This document shows, piece by piece, positions 57,234-64,000 of a stretch of 64,000 nt of DNA. Position numbers and translations under genes: made by a program. The DNA comes from Nostoc calcicola FACHB-3891 (lineage in GTDB: Bacteria; Cyanobacteriota; Cyanobacteriia; Cyanobacteriales; Nostocaceae), in contig NZ_JACJRQ010000010.1 in the NCBI RefSeq assembly GCF_014697355.1, forward strand, positions 124,001-188,000. The letters run 5' to 3'. How positions within the stretch are numbered: position 1 is the stretch's first letter; each line of letters opens with the position of its first letter. The notes below the pieces were generated by a model. It made no database searches. It saw nothing but the letters and a program-made list of their open reading frames with translations, and was not told the origin of the DNA.

Positions 57234-57488
57234 AACCCGAATTTTTTAACAAGTCGGTAATTTGGGTAAAAACTTGTGTTTAATTAACTGCCATTACACT
57301 CTATAATAAGTTAATTTTTACCTTCTAAATAACTTCTTAAGGTCGATTTAACTTAATATAAATCTCAAGTAAAAAGTTTAGATGATAATATGCCCAAAAC
57401 CCTGCACTGAATGTTTCAATATAAGTGCGTGTAGTTCACGGTAAAATAATCTTTCTCTGGCAAGCACTCAAGAAAGAGAATATAACCA

Positions 57489-58334
57489 ATGTCTAACCTC
57501 AACTTGATTTCAGAATATAAAAGCTTTCGTGGTAAAGTCGGCTTTTACAGTCATTCGTCCTCAAGCTGTAACGGTGAAATGCGCTTTTCCATCTATCAAC
57601 CACCACAAGCAACTAAACAATCTGTGCCAATTCTCTATTTTCTCTCTGGTTTGACTTGTACAGAAGAGAATTTTATGGTGAAGGCGGGAGGAGTGCAGCG
57701 CTTTGCAGCTGAGTATGGTTTGATACTGGTTGTACCAGACACCAGTCCGCGGAATACTGGTATTCCGGGTGAAGATGATGACTGGGACTTTGGCACTGGT
57801 GCAGGGTTTTATGTTGATGCTACAGAGGAACCTTGGCGTCAATACTACCAAATGTATAGTTATGTTGTTGACGAATTACCTGCTTTAATTACTGCAAACT
57901 TCCCAGGGCAAGCTGATAAACAAGGTATTTTCGGTCATTCAATGGGGGGACATGGGGCGCTAGTCTGTGCAATGAGAAATCCAGAACTATACAAATCAGT
58001 ATCAGCTTTTGCACCTATAACTGCACCTATGCGTTCTCCTTGGGGTCAAAAGATTTTCAATGCTTATCTTGGCAGCAATCAAGAAAGTTGGCGGGCTTAT
58101 GATGCTAGTGAATTAGTTAAAAAATTAGGATATCACAGTTCGATTCTCATTGACCAAGGCACGGTTGATAAATTTTTAACTGAGGAATTATTCCCAGAAG
58201 TGTTTGAACAAGCTTGTGCAGATGTGAACCAGCCGCTACAGTTACGTTACCAAGAAGGCTATGACCACGGTTATTATTTCATCTCTACTTTTATTGAAGA
58301 TCATATTCGCCACCATGCGATCGCTTTATTATAA
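57489..58334 (+). CDS. S-formylglutathione hydrolase
   Basis: 281 residues, esterase-D/FrmB type. Alpha/beta hydrolase with ILYFLSGLTCTEENFM, VPDTSPRNTGIPGED, nucleophile elbow GIFGHSMGGHGAL, acid in LIDQGTVDKFL and catalytic His in EGYDHGYYF. It hydrolyses S-formylglutathione in formaldehyde detoxification. No class III alcohol dehydrogenase is adjacent; the zinc dehydrogenase at 27523 is 29 kb away. Confidence 0.93.
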   Translation: MSNLNLISEYKSFRGKVGFYSHSSSSCNGEMRFSIYQPPQATKQSVPILYFLSGLTCTEENFMVKAGGVQRFAAEYGLILVVPDTSPRNTGIPGEDDDWDFGTGAGFYVDATEEPWRQYYQMYSYVVDELPALITANFPGQADKQGIFGHSMGGHGALVCAMRNPELYKSVSAFAPITAPMRSPWGQKIFNAYLGSNQESWRAYDASELVKKLGYHSSILIDQGTVDKFLTEELFPEVFEQACADVNQPLQLRYQEGYDHGYYFISTFIEDHIRHHAIALL

Positions 58335-58488
58335 AACTTTGCAAGTACCCGATCATTTCGATGTGTGAACTAGCTCCAATTTCGTCGATCGCTTTGATAC
58401 CCATGCACTTTATTAAGTTAGCAACAAAGAATGCGATCGCGGCTTACCAAATGCTAGGATTTCATCAATTCGATTTAGTGAACTTGTC

Positions 58489-58718
58489 ATGAAAATCCAA
58501 CAAATTCTCGATCGTCAAGGTATTGTTCATACCGATCCAGAAATTATGAGCGGAGTTGCTGTTTTTGTTGGCACACAGGTTCCCTTACAAACTTTTTTGA
58601 TTACCTAGAAGGTGAATCAGGTTTAGCTGAGTTTCTACAAGACTTTCCCCATCTGAAAACACCAGCATTGCAAGTTTTGGAAGCGATCGCACTGTGCCAG
58701 TTGCGTAAGTCCTGTTAA
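58489..58718 (+). pseudogene. Frameshifted DUF433 antitoxin-like gene
   Basis: ATG 58489 gives MKIQQILDRQGIVHTDPEIM, then SGVAVFVGTQVPLQTF and LIT-stop at 58608. Shifting one frame within the T-run at ~58592 restores FDYLEGESGLAEFLQDFPHL..QVLEAIALCQL to a stop at 58718. The combined product matches DUF433 family proteins (~75 residues), often antitoxin-like partners of PIN/DUF5615 toxins. No intact toxin gene is next to it. A single-base slip in the T-run explains the break. Confidence 0.8.
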
Positions 58719-59012
58719 TTATAATTCATAGTATTTAAACAAATATTAACAACAAAATAAAAAAGTTAAAATAATGTCAACGAATTTGATAGAAAAAAAT
58801 ATCAAAACTGTCCAAAATTGGGGATAATTTTGAGAAGACGAAAACAATAAACACCATTTACTTGGATAAGGTTTGATGTCGATAAACTGCTCTGACTTCA
58901 GGGGAGGATTCATAAATGAAGACTCCGGTGTCATAAACCTGAAGAAGAAGTGATTGGGAGCAGATGATGAGCGAAATAGAGAAAAAGTTAAGCGCGAGGA
59001 CATGGATTTAGT
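58719..59012. other. Leader region of the glucan phosphorylase gene
   Basis: 294 bp, AT-rich, with no supported gene. The reverse frame at 58746-59003 has no family resemblance. Upstream at 58335-58488, a stretch reading ATKNAIAAYQMLGFHQFDL on the + strand resembles the C-terminal end of a GNAT acetyltransferase and may be another decayed fragment. Confidence 0.4.
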
Positions 59013-61226
59013 ATGGTTAACAGCAGTGCAATCACCCCAGCACGACGCTTGAGTGAAAAGTTACCTTTACCGCTCAAACGTTTAGCAGATTTGGCTTATA
59101 ACTATTGGTGGAGTTGGAGTGGCGATCGCGTTTCTTTATTCCAAACCATCGATCCCCAAGAATGGGAACGCTGCGGGCATAACCCAGTGGCGATTTTAGA
59201 GTCCGCAAGCTACGAGCGTCTCACCCAATTAGCAGAAGATCCATTCTACCTCAAGCAGATATCCGCCCTCGCGCGTGAATTTGACCAATATATTAAACAG
59301 CAAGATACTTGGGTCAGTCGAGTTGCACCGCAAGTATCCCAAGACCACCCCATTGCTTACTTTTGCGCCGAATTTGGCATCCACGAATCTCTACCCGTTT
59401 ACTCTGGTGGCTTGGGCATTCTAGCTGGGGATCACCTGAAATCATCATCAGATTTAGGTGTACCTCTAGTTGGTGTCGGCTTACTGTATCGCCAAGGTTA
59501 TTTTCGGCAACGCTTGAACCGTCATGGTTGGCAAGAAGATTATTATATTGATAATCCCTTTGCACAGATGCCCTTAGAGTTAATTAAAAATGACCAAGGG
59601 GAAACGTTGACTATCCAGCTACAAGTCCGCCAACGGTTGGTAAAAGTGCAAATTTGGCGAGTGCTAGTCGGGCGAGTGACATTATATTTATTAGATAGCG
59701 ATCGCAACGATAACGATCCCATTGACCGCTGGCTAACAGGACACCTATACGGTGGTAACTTAGAAACCCGCATCGCCCAAGAAGTTGTCTTGGGTATTGG
59801 TGGTGTCCGGGCTTTGGATGCCTTGGGAATTCAACCTTCTGTCTATCACCTCAACGAAGGACACGCTGCATTTTGCACCTTGGAAATTGCCCGCTTAGAA
59901 ATTGAGCGCACTGGCAAATCCTTCTACGACATCGAAGCCAAGGTGCGGAATAGTTGTGTATTTACTACCCATACCCCCGTTCCCGCCGGTCATGATGTGT
60001 TCTCACCAGATTTAATTGACTCCTTCTTTGCTAGCTATTGGCCGCAATTGCGACTTTCCCGCGAGCAATTTTTGGCATTGGGTGCAAGGCGACTGGGCGA
60101 CCCTTGGGAACCCTTTGGCATGACCGTTTTGGCACTGCGGATGTGTCGGGCTTGTAATGGTGTGAGTGAATTGCACGGTCAAGTTTCCCGTAAAATGTGG
60201 ACAGTTCTGTTTCCGCAGCGATCGGAAGACACAGTACCAATTGGTTACATTACCAATGGCGTTCATGCACCCACTTGGACTGCACCTCTGTTGGCTGACT
60301 TATATAATGAGTATTTGGGAGAAGACTGGAAAACTCGTGCTGTCGATCCCAACATGTGGGCTAAAGTTGACGAAATTCCCGATGAGGAATTATGGTCACG
60401 ACATCTTATTCTCAAAGAACGGCTGATTGCTTTCACCCGTTATAAAGTGAAGAAATCCCGGGAATTGCGTGGTGAAAATCAGCAACTCATTCAAGCAACT
60501 GACAGCTTACTCGATCCCAATGTATTAACCATTGGATTTGCTAGACGCTTCAGCCCTTACAAACGCGGGGATCTGATTTTGCGCGACGCCCAACGGGCAT
60601 TAAAGATTTTTGGTAATGCTCAACGTCCAGTACAAATTATCTTTGCCGGAAAAGCCCACCCAGCAGATGAAGAAGGCAAGCGGATTATCCAACGATTAAT
60701 GGAATGGTGTCACAATTCCGGCATTATTAACCGAGTCGCCTTTATTGAAGATTACGACATTTACACTGGACAAAAACTGGTGCAGGGTGTGGATGTTTGG
60801 TTGAATAATCCCCGTCGTCCCCTGGAGGCTTCTGGTACAAGTGGGCAAAAAGTCTGCTTTAACGGCGGTCTTAATTGCAGCGTTCTTGATGGCTGGTGGT
60901 GTGAAGGTTATCAAGCCGACAAGGATGGCAAAGGAATTAACGGTTGGGCAATTGGTGAAGATGCTAATACTAGCGACCAAGTATTGCAAGATCGTATTGA
61001 CTCGGAATCGCTTTATCAGTTGTTAGAAGAAGAAATCGTTCCTTTATACTATGACCAAGACGCTCAAGGAATTCCCCACCGCTGGGTGCAGATGATGAAA
61101 ACGTCCATTAAGACAAATGCGCCGTTATTCAACACCGACAGAATGATTGCTGACTACGTTTCACAAGTCTATGTCCCAGAGATTTCTAAAAGTGTGGAAC
61201 CGATTTTAGGAAAAGTTCTGCTGTAA
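59013..61226 (+). CDS. glgP: Alpha-glucan (glycogen/maltodextrin) phosphorylase
   Basis: 737 residues. GT35 family, the shorter alpha-glucan phosphorylase type. N-terminal LAYNYWWSWSGDRVSLFQ, AYFCAEFGIHESLPVYSGGL, GILAGDHLKSSSDLGVPLVG, VYHLNEGHAAF, TTHTPVPAGHD, GYITNGVHAPTW and the PLP-site region NPRRPLEASGTSGQKVCFNG. It releases glucose-1-phosphate from glycogen ends and would act with the debranching-type glucosidase at 3599. Confidence 0.93.
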   Translation: MVNSSAITPARRLSEKLPLPLKRLADLAYNYWWSWSGDRVSLFQTIDPQEWERCGHNPVAILESASYERLTQLAEDPFYLKQISALAREFDQYIKQQDTWVSRVAPQVSQDHPIAYFCAEFGIHESLPVYSGGLGILAGDHLKSSSDLGVPLVGVGLLYRQGYFRQRLNRHGWQEDYYIDNPFAQMPLELIKNDQGETLTIQLQVRQRLVKVQIWRVLVGRVTLYLLDSDRNDNDPIDRWLTGHLYGGNLETRIAQEVVLGIGGVRALDALGIQPSVYHLNEGHAAFCTLEIARLEIERTGKSFYDIEAKVRNSCVFTTHTPVPAGHDVFSPDLIDSFFASYWPQLRLSREQFLALGARRLGDPWEPFGMTVLALRMCRACNGVSELHGQVSRKMWTVLFPQRSEDTVPIGYITNGVHAPTWTAPLLADLYNEYLGEDWKTRAVDPNMWAKVDEIPDEELWSRHLILKERLIAFTRYKVKKSRELRGENQQLIQATDSLLDPNVLTIGFARRFSPYKRGDLILRDAQRALKIFGNAQRPVQIIFAGKAHPADEEGKRIIQRLMEWCHNSGIINRVAFIEDYDIYTGQKLVQGVDVWLNNPRRPLEASGTSGQKVCFNGGLNCSVLDGWWCEGYQADKDGKGINGWAIGEDANTSDQVLQDRIDSESLYQLLEEEIVPLYYDQDAQGIPHRWVQMMKTSIKTNAPLFNTDRMIADYVSQVYVPEISKSVEPILGKVLL

Positions 61227-61312
61227 AAAGACCGAGGAGTGATAAGTGAGGAGTTAAGAGTTTTGTAATAACGTTAGAGCAAACTTACTCAATTACTAAC
61301 TAATCCGGAGTC

Positions 61313-61384
61313 ACCCCACCCCGGTTTTGTCTAAAGCCAAAACCTCCCCTCCCCGCACGCGGGGAGGGGATTGAGGGGTGGGGT
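61313..61384. repeat. Palindromic intergenic repeat (REP-like)
   Basis: Inner arms CCCCTCCCCGC (61346-61356) / GCGGGGAGGGG (61359-61369); outer arms ACCCCACCCC (61313-61322) / GGGGTGGGGT (61375-61384). It follows glgP and could stop transcription or stabilise the mRNA. Confidence 0.8.
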
Positions 61385-61450
61385 AAAACGGCTGTGGGAC
61401 AAGCGTTTAAGCTTAAGTGTTTAATTTAGTCCTTCTACTTAATTAAAATC

Positions 61451-61873
61451 TTGAAAGTCACAGAAGTTAAAGTTCGACCTTATCACTCAGATGATGAACA
61501 ACAGGTTATCGAGTTGTGGCATCAATGCAATTTAGTTGTCCCTTGGAACGACCCGAAACGTGATATCGAGCTAAAGTTACAATTTCAACCACATCTGTTT
61601 TTAGTAGCAGCAAAGGATGATTTAATTGTTGCCTCCATTATGGTTGGCTATGAGGGACATCGCGGTTGGATTAATTACTTAGCTGTATTGCCAAACTATC
61701 AAAGACAAGGTATTGGTTGGCTGATGATGAACGCTGCTGAAGCTGAATTAAAAAAGCTTGGTTGCCCAAAAGTGAATTTACAAGTGCGGTCTTCTAATAA
61801 ATCTGTCATTGCTTTCTATGAAAAAATAGGTTTTACAGATAGCAATGTTATCAGTATGGGTAAGTCTCTATAA
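61451..61873 (+). CDS. GNAT-family N-acetyltransferase (YpeA-like)
   Basis: 140 residues. Acetyl-CoA loop LPNYQRQGIGWLMMNAAE, with GHRGWINYLAV and NKSVIAFYEKIGF around it, the pattern of YpeA-type GNATs. The start seems to be TTG 61451, since no in-frame ATG precedes the conserved part. Followed by fosX 62 bp downstream on the same strand. Substrate unknown. Confidence 0.85.
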   Translation: MKVTEVKVRPYHSDDEQQVIELWHQCNLVVPWNDPKRDIELKLQFQPHLFLVAAKDDLIVASIMVGYEGHRGWINYLAVLPNYQRQGIGWLMMNAAEAELKKLGCPKVNLQVRSSNKSVIAFYEKIGFTDSNVISMGKSL

Positions 61874-61935
61874 TCAAATTAATACTACTTTATTGATAAA
61901 ACATTTAATCAAAAATCTTAGGATAATATCAAAAA

Positions 61936-62340
61936 ATGATTCAAGGAATTAGCCATATCACATTCATTGTCAGAGACTTAGAGAAAATGAAAAAATTCCT
62001 AACATTCATATTTGATGCTCAGGAAGTTTATTCTAGTGGCGAACGAACCTTCTCTATATCAAAAGAAAAATTCTTCCTGATTAATGACTTATGGATTGCG
62101 ATTATGGACGGTGAGCCTTTATCAGAGAAAACTTATAACCATCTGGCTTTTAAAATAACTGAACAAGACTACGAACTATATGCCGCTAGATTAAAAAGTC
62201 TTGGAGTAGAAGTGAATGAAGGTCGAAGTCGTGTGGAAGGCGAAGGACGTTCCTTGTATTTTTACGACTATGACAATCATTTATTTGAGTTACACACAGG
62301 AACTTTAAATCAGCGGCTACAAAGGTATTTAGAAGACTGA
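61936..62340 (+). CDS. FosX-family fosfomycin hydrolase
   Basis: 134 residues. VOC-fold enzyme with metal ligands His in GISHITFIV, His in TYNHLAFKI and Glu in HLFELHTGTL; Tyr/Arg phosphonate-site residues lie in VEGEGRSLYFYDYDNH. The match is to the FosX/FosE branch (ISKEKFFLINDLWIAIMDGE), which hydrolyses the epoxide of fosfomycin with Mn2+. In an environmental cyanobacterium it may be an intrinsic resistance or housekeeping enzyme. Confidence 0.87.
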   Translation: MIQGISHITFIVRDLEKMKKFLTFIFDAQEVYSSGERTFSISKEKFFLINDLWIAIMDGEPLSEKTYNHLAFKITEQDYELYAARLKSLGVEVNEGRSRVEGEGRSLYFYDYDNHLFELHTGTLNQRLQRYLED

Positions 62341-62451
62341 ATTCACTAATTGTAAAAAACCAGTTTTGTTTTGTTTTTCTCTCAACTTGTCTTTTATAAA
62401 CTATATTCCAAAACTCAAATAAGTTTGCAATGTGAATGCCAGTACCCTCTT

Positions 62452-63402
62452 TTAAGAACGAATCAACATTGGGTCATAAATTTGGCACTCTTGAACGCCA
62501 TACTTGCCTAGAATTAAGCTAGCGCTATCGAGGTCGTTGTCTGTGCCACTAAGGATAAGTATGTAATTGCCTTGCTCAATTTGCTCGTTGTAAAAGCGTG
62601 CCCACTCATCTGGTATTCCTAGCCTCACAGCGTCAAAGCGATCGCTTAAAGTAACACCTGTTGAGCCAATCAATTGAGGAAAGCCTTTGGAAATTAAAGA
62701 AATCTGGCTTACTGGAAAACCTGCAACAAGCATATCGTTAATTGTCGCTTCAGCATTATCTATGCGATCGAAGTAATTAATTGCATACTTGGTCAGAATT
62801 CCACTTTTATTAGGAATAGCAGTAACAGAAGTTGTTGTAGTCAAATAATTTCTACTTGCATACTCATTGTTAAAATCCTCGTAAATGCCGAACTCTTCAA
62901 TACCCCAACGCTGTAAAATTGCTTCTACTTGAGCAATTTCTAAAGATGTACAATCGACAATTATTAAATAGTGTCCATCCTCTACTCGCTCGTTATATGC
63001 TCTAGCTTGCTCTTCCGACATTCCCCAACCAACTAATGCACCAGCAAAAGTCCCAGTAGCAGCACCAATACTTGCTCCTACAAGGGTTGTAACCAAAGCA
63101 GTTGCCGCTGCCCCAGCCAGCATTATTGGCCCGACTCCAGGGATTGCTAAAGTCCCAAGACCTACCAATAAACCAGTCAAACCACCAACAGCGCCTCCTG
63201 AAAGTCCTCCTACTGTTGCGCCTTCGTCAGCTTTATCACCAGTTTCATTATTAGCAATCTCATGATTGCGGTCTGCATTCTGTACAACTACAGATACTTT
63301 CTCCATCGCCAAACCAGAATCTTTCAATTCATGTAGTGCCTGTTCTACATCTCGACGATGAGTAAATACGCCGACAATGCGTTGATTTTGACTTAAAATC
63401 AT
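62452..63402 (-). CDS. General-stress-like protein with glycine-zipper and duplicated domain
   Basis: 316 residues. Two copies of a ~70-residue domain related to general stress protein 17M/DUF1269 (RIVGVFTHRRDVEQALHELK; KYAINYFDRIDNAEATINDM) flank a Gly/Ala-rich glycine-zipper (GGLSGGAVGGLTGLLVGLGT, GASIGAATGTFAGALVGWGM). Each half ends with a similar NERVEDGHYLIIVD / NEQIEQGNYILILS segment. A clear AAGGAG site precedes ATG 63402. Membrane association is plausible. Confidence 0.82.
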   Translation of the reverse strand: MILSQNQRIVGVFTHRRDVEQALHELKDSGLAMEKVSVVVQNADRNHEIANNETGDKADEGATVGGLSGGAVGGLTGLLVGLGTLAIPGVGPIMLAGAAATALVTTLVGASIGAATGTFAGALVGWGMSEEQARAYNERVEDGHYLIIVDCTSLEIAQVEAILQRWGIEEFGIYEDFNNEYASRNYLTTTTSVTAIPNKSGILTKYAINYFDRIDNAEATINDMLVAGFPVSQISLISKGFPQLIGSTGVTLSDRFDAVRLGIPDEWARFYNEQIEQGNYILILSGTDNDLDSASLILGKYGVQECQIYDPMLIRS

Positions 63403-63779
63403 TATTACTCCTTAATAGCAGGGAAAATTAATTACCTGCAAATCTAATATGTCAGTACTTGTAATCTTAAATACCAATTTGCTTAACTGGAATTCATCTT
63501 AAGTAGTAAGATATATCTCTAAATGCTGCGATCGCTACGTCCTTAAGACTTAATTAACTCCTCCATGCGAACAATTTCTCACTGTAAAAATCAGTAGGTA
63601 AGTCGCTATGACTGTACTATTGTGATTGAATCAAGCTACAGTTTTTGCAGGTAAGAGTAATCCTGTTGCTGTCTCTCGAATGCTGATTATCTCGTTAACA
63701 TAAGGGGCATGTGAACGAGGAAAACTTCTGCTTCACGTTCTGGAAGCGATAAAATCAAAAATAAATTGATGCTGTATTT
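63403..63779. other. Divergent intergenic region before the Uma2 gene
   Basis: 377 bp between divergent genes. One CTGCGATCGCTACG site; no repeats or open frames supported. Both promoters are expected here. Confidence 0.4.
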
Positions 63780-64000
63780 ATGGCAACTGAACTCAGTAAA
63801 GCCAAATCCCAAACAGAACTGGTAATCACTTGGGAAGCCTTACCCAAAGATTTTAAACTAGAGGATGAACCAGTCAAGAATATAGGTCACCCACGTCTGG
63901 CTGGTACGGAGAATATAGATCGCCCAATTTTGGCTGGTGCTTTGCGTGAAAGCCTAGAAATCAATGGATTCATTCAATCTCAAATGTTGATAGCTTCCAA
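63780..64000 (+). CDS. Uma2-family endonuclease, N-terminus (partial)
   Basis: 73 codons to the window end. MATELSKAKSQTELVITWEA, LPKDFKLEDEPV.. and ALRESLEINGFIQSQMLIAS are typical of cyanobacterial Uma2 (DUF820) nucleases, a PD-(D/E)XK family amplified in this phylum. A short internal duplication is visible: GHPRLAGTENI is followed by DRPILAGAL. The catalytic part lies beyond the window. Confidence 0.78.
   Translation, partial: MATELSKAKSQTELVITWEALPKDFKLEDEPVKNIGHPRLAGTENIDRPILAGALRESLEINGFIQSQMLIAS

Overview
The window looks like a chromosomal segment of a filamentous, heterocyst-type cyanobacterium (Nostocales). The evidence is psaD next to trpE, a thylakoid NDH-1 subunit (ndhD), many GCGATCGC (HIP1) palindromes, tandem heptamer repeats (STRR) in many gaps, and several cyanobacteria-typical small families (DUF2973, DUF2605, SipA, Uma2, DUF4058 and DUF433 remnants).

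Layout. 0-11 kb: trpE (partial) and psaD, a DICT/GAF sensor kinase, a glycogen-debranching-type glucosidase, a pair of predicted nucleases, DUF2973 and DUF2605 proteins, and thrS. 11-16 kb: a secreted CAP protein in a repeat-rich stretch with two 21-bp minisatellites and two MITE-like elements, then a NarL-type kinase and regulator. 16-22 kb: a ~1970-residue secreted FG-GAP/VCBS/RTX protein. 23-29 kb: thrB, ndhD, and a zinc alcohol dehydrogenase/SRPBCC pair with the stump of a short-chain dehydrogenase. 37-48 kb: secreted EndoU-type RNase, a third minisatellite, hicAB, an amino-acid ABC transporter, a phosphodiester glycosidase, an HNH nuclease and ligA. 48-50 kb: a DUF4058 fragment and an orphan CRISPR array (7 repeats) with a readable leader promoter. 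49.5-64 kb: modA, a double-glycine peptide, a peroxiredoxin, sipA, a Coq4-like protein, a Spy-like protein with a second NarL-type two-component pair, a deaminase, an ion channel, S-formylglutathione hydrolase, glycogen phosphorylase, a GNAT acetyltransferase, FosX, a glycine-zipper stress protein and a Uma2 nuclease (partial).

The most interesting part is 29.8-37.5 kb. A Ro60/TROVE-like protein (HEAT-type helices plus a vWA domain with MIDAS) lies in a run of unusual genes: a ~66-residue possible ubiquitin-like protein ending in Gly, a 242-residue unknown, an L7/L12 C-terminal-domain paralogue, a 276-residue unknown and a ThiF/E1-like adenylyltransferase. The spacers between these genes hold a family of structured RNA elements. 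Four complete members have an outer stem, an asymmetric internal loop (5' side like CCTAACCG, 3' side (C/T)AACTT) and an inner stem ending AAGC/GCTT. Three of the four carry tRNA-like arms. This is the architecture of bacterial Y RNAs, the known partners of Ro proteins. One member encloses a circularly permuted tRNA-like fold, one is nested inside a second tRNA-like fold, and a tmRNA-like tRNA domain lies at the head of the array. One element, or a 3' remnant, precedes each of five of the six genes. My reading is a Ro/Y-RNA system coupled to an E1/ubiquitin-like module, with tRNA mimicry throughout. The RNA pairings are seen directly; the functional link is inference.

The accessory gaps are full of small repeats: four MITE-like families, three 21-bp minisatellites and many STRR tracts. 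Several gene remnants (SDR, DUF4058, DUF433) show ongoing decay.
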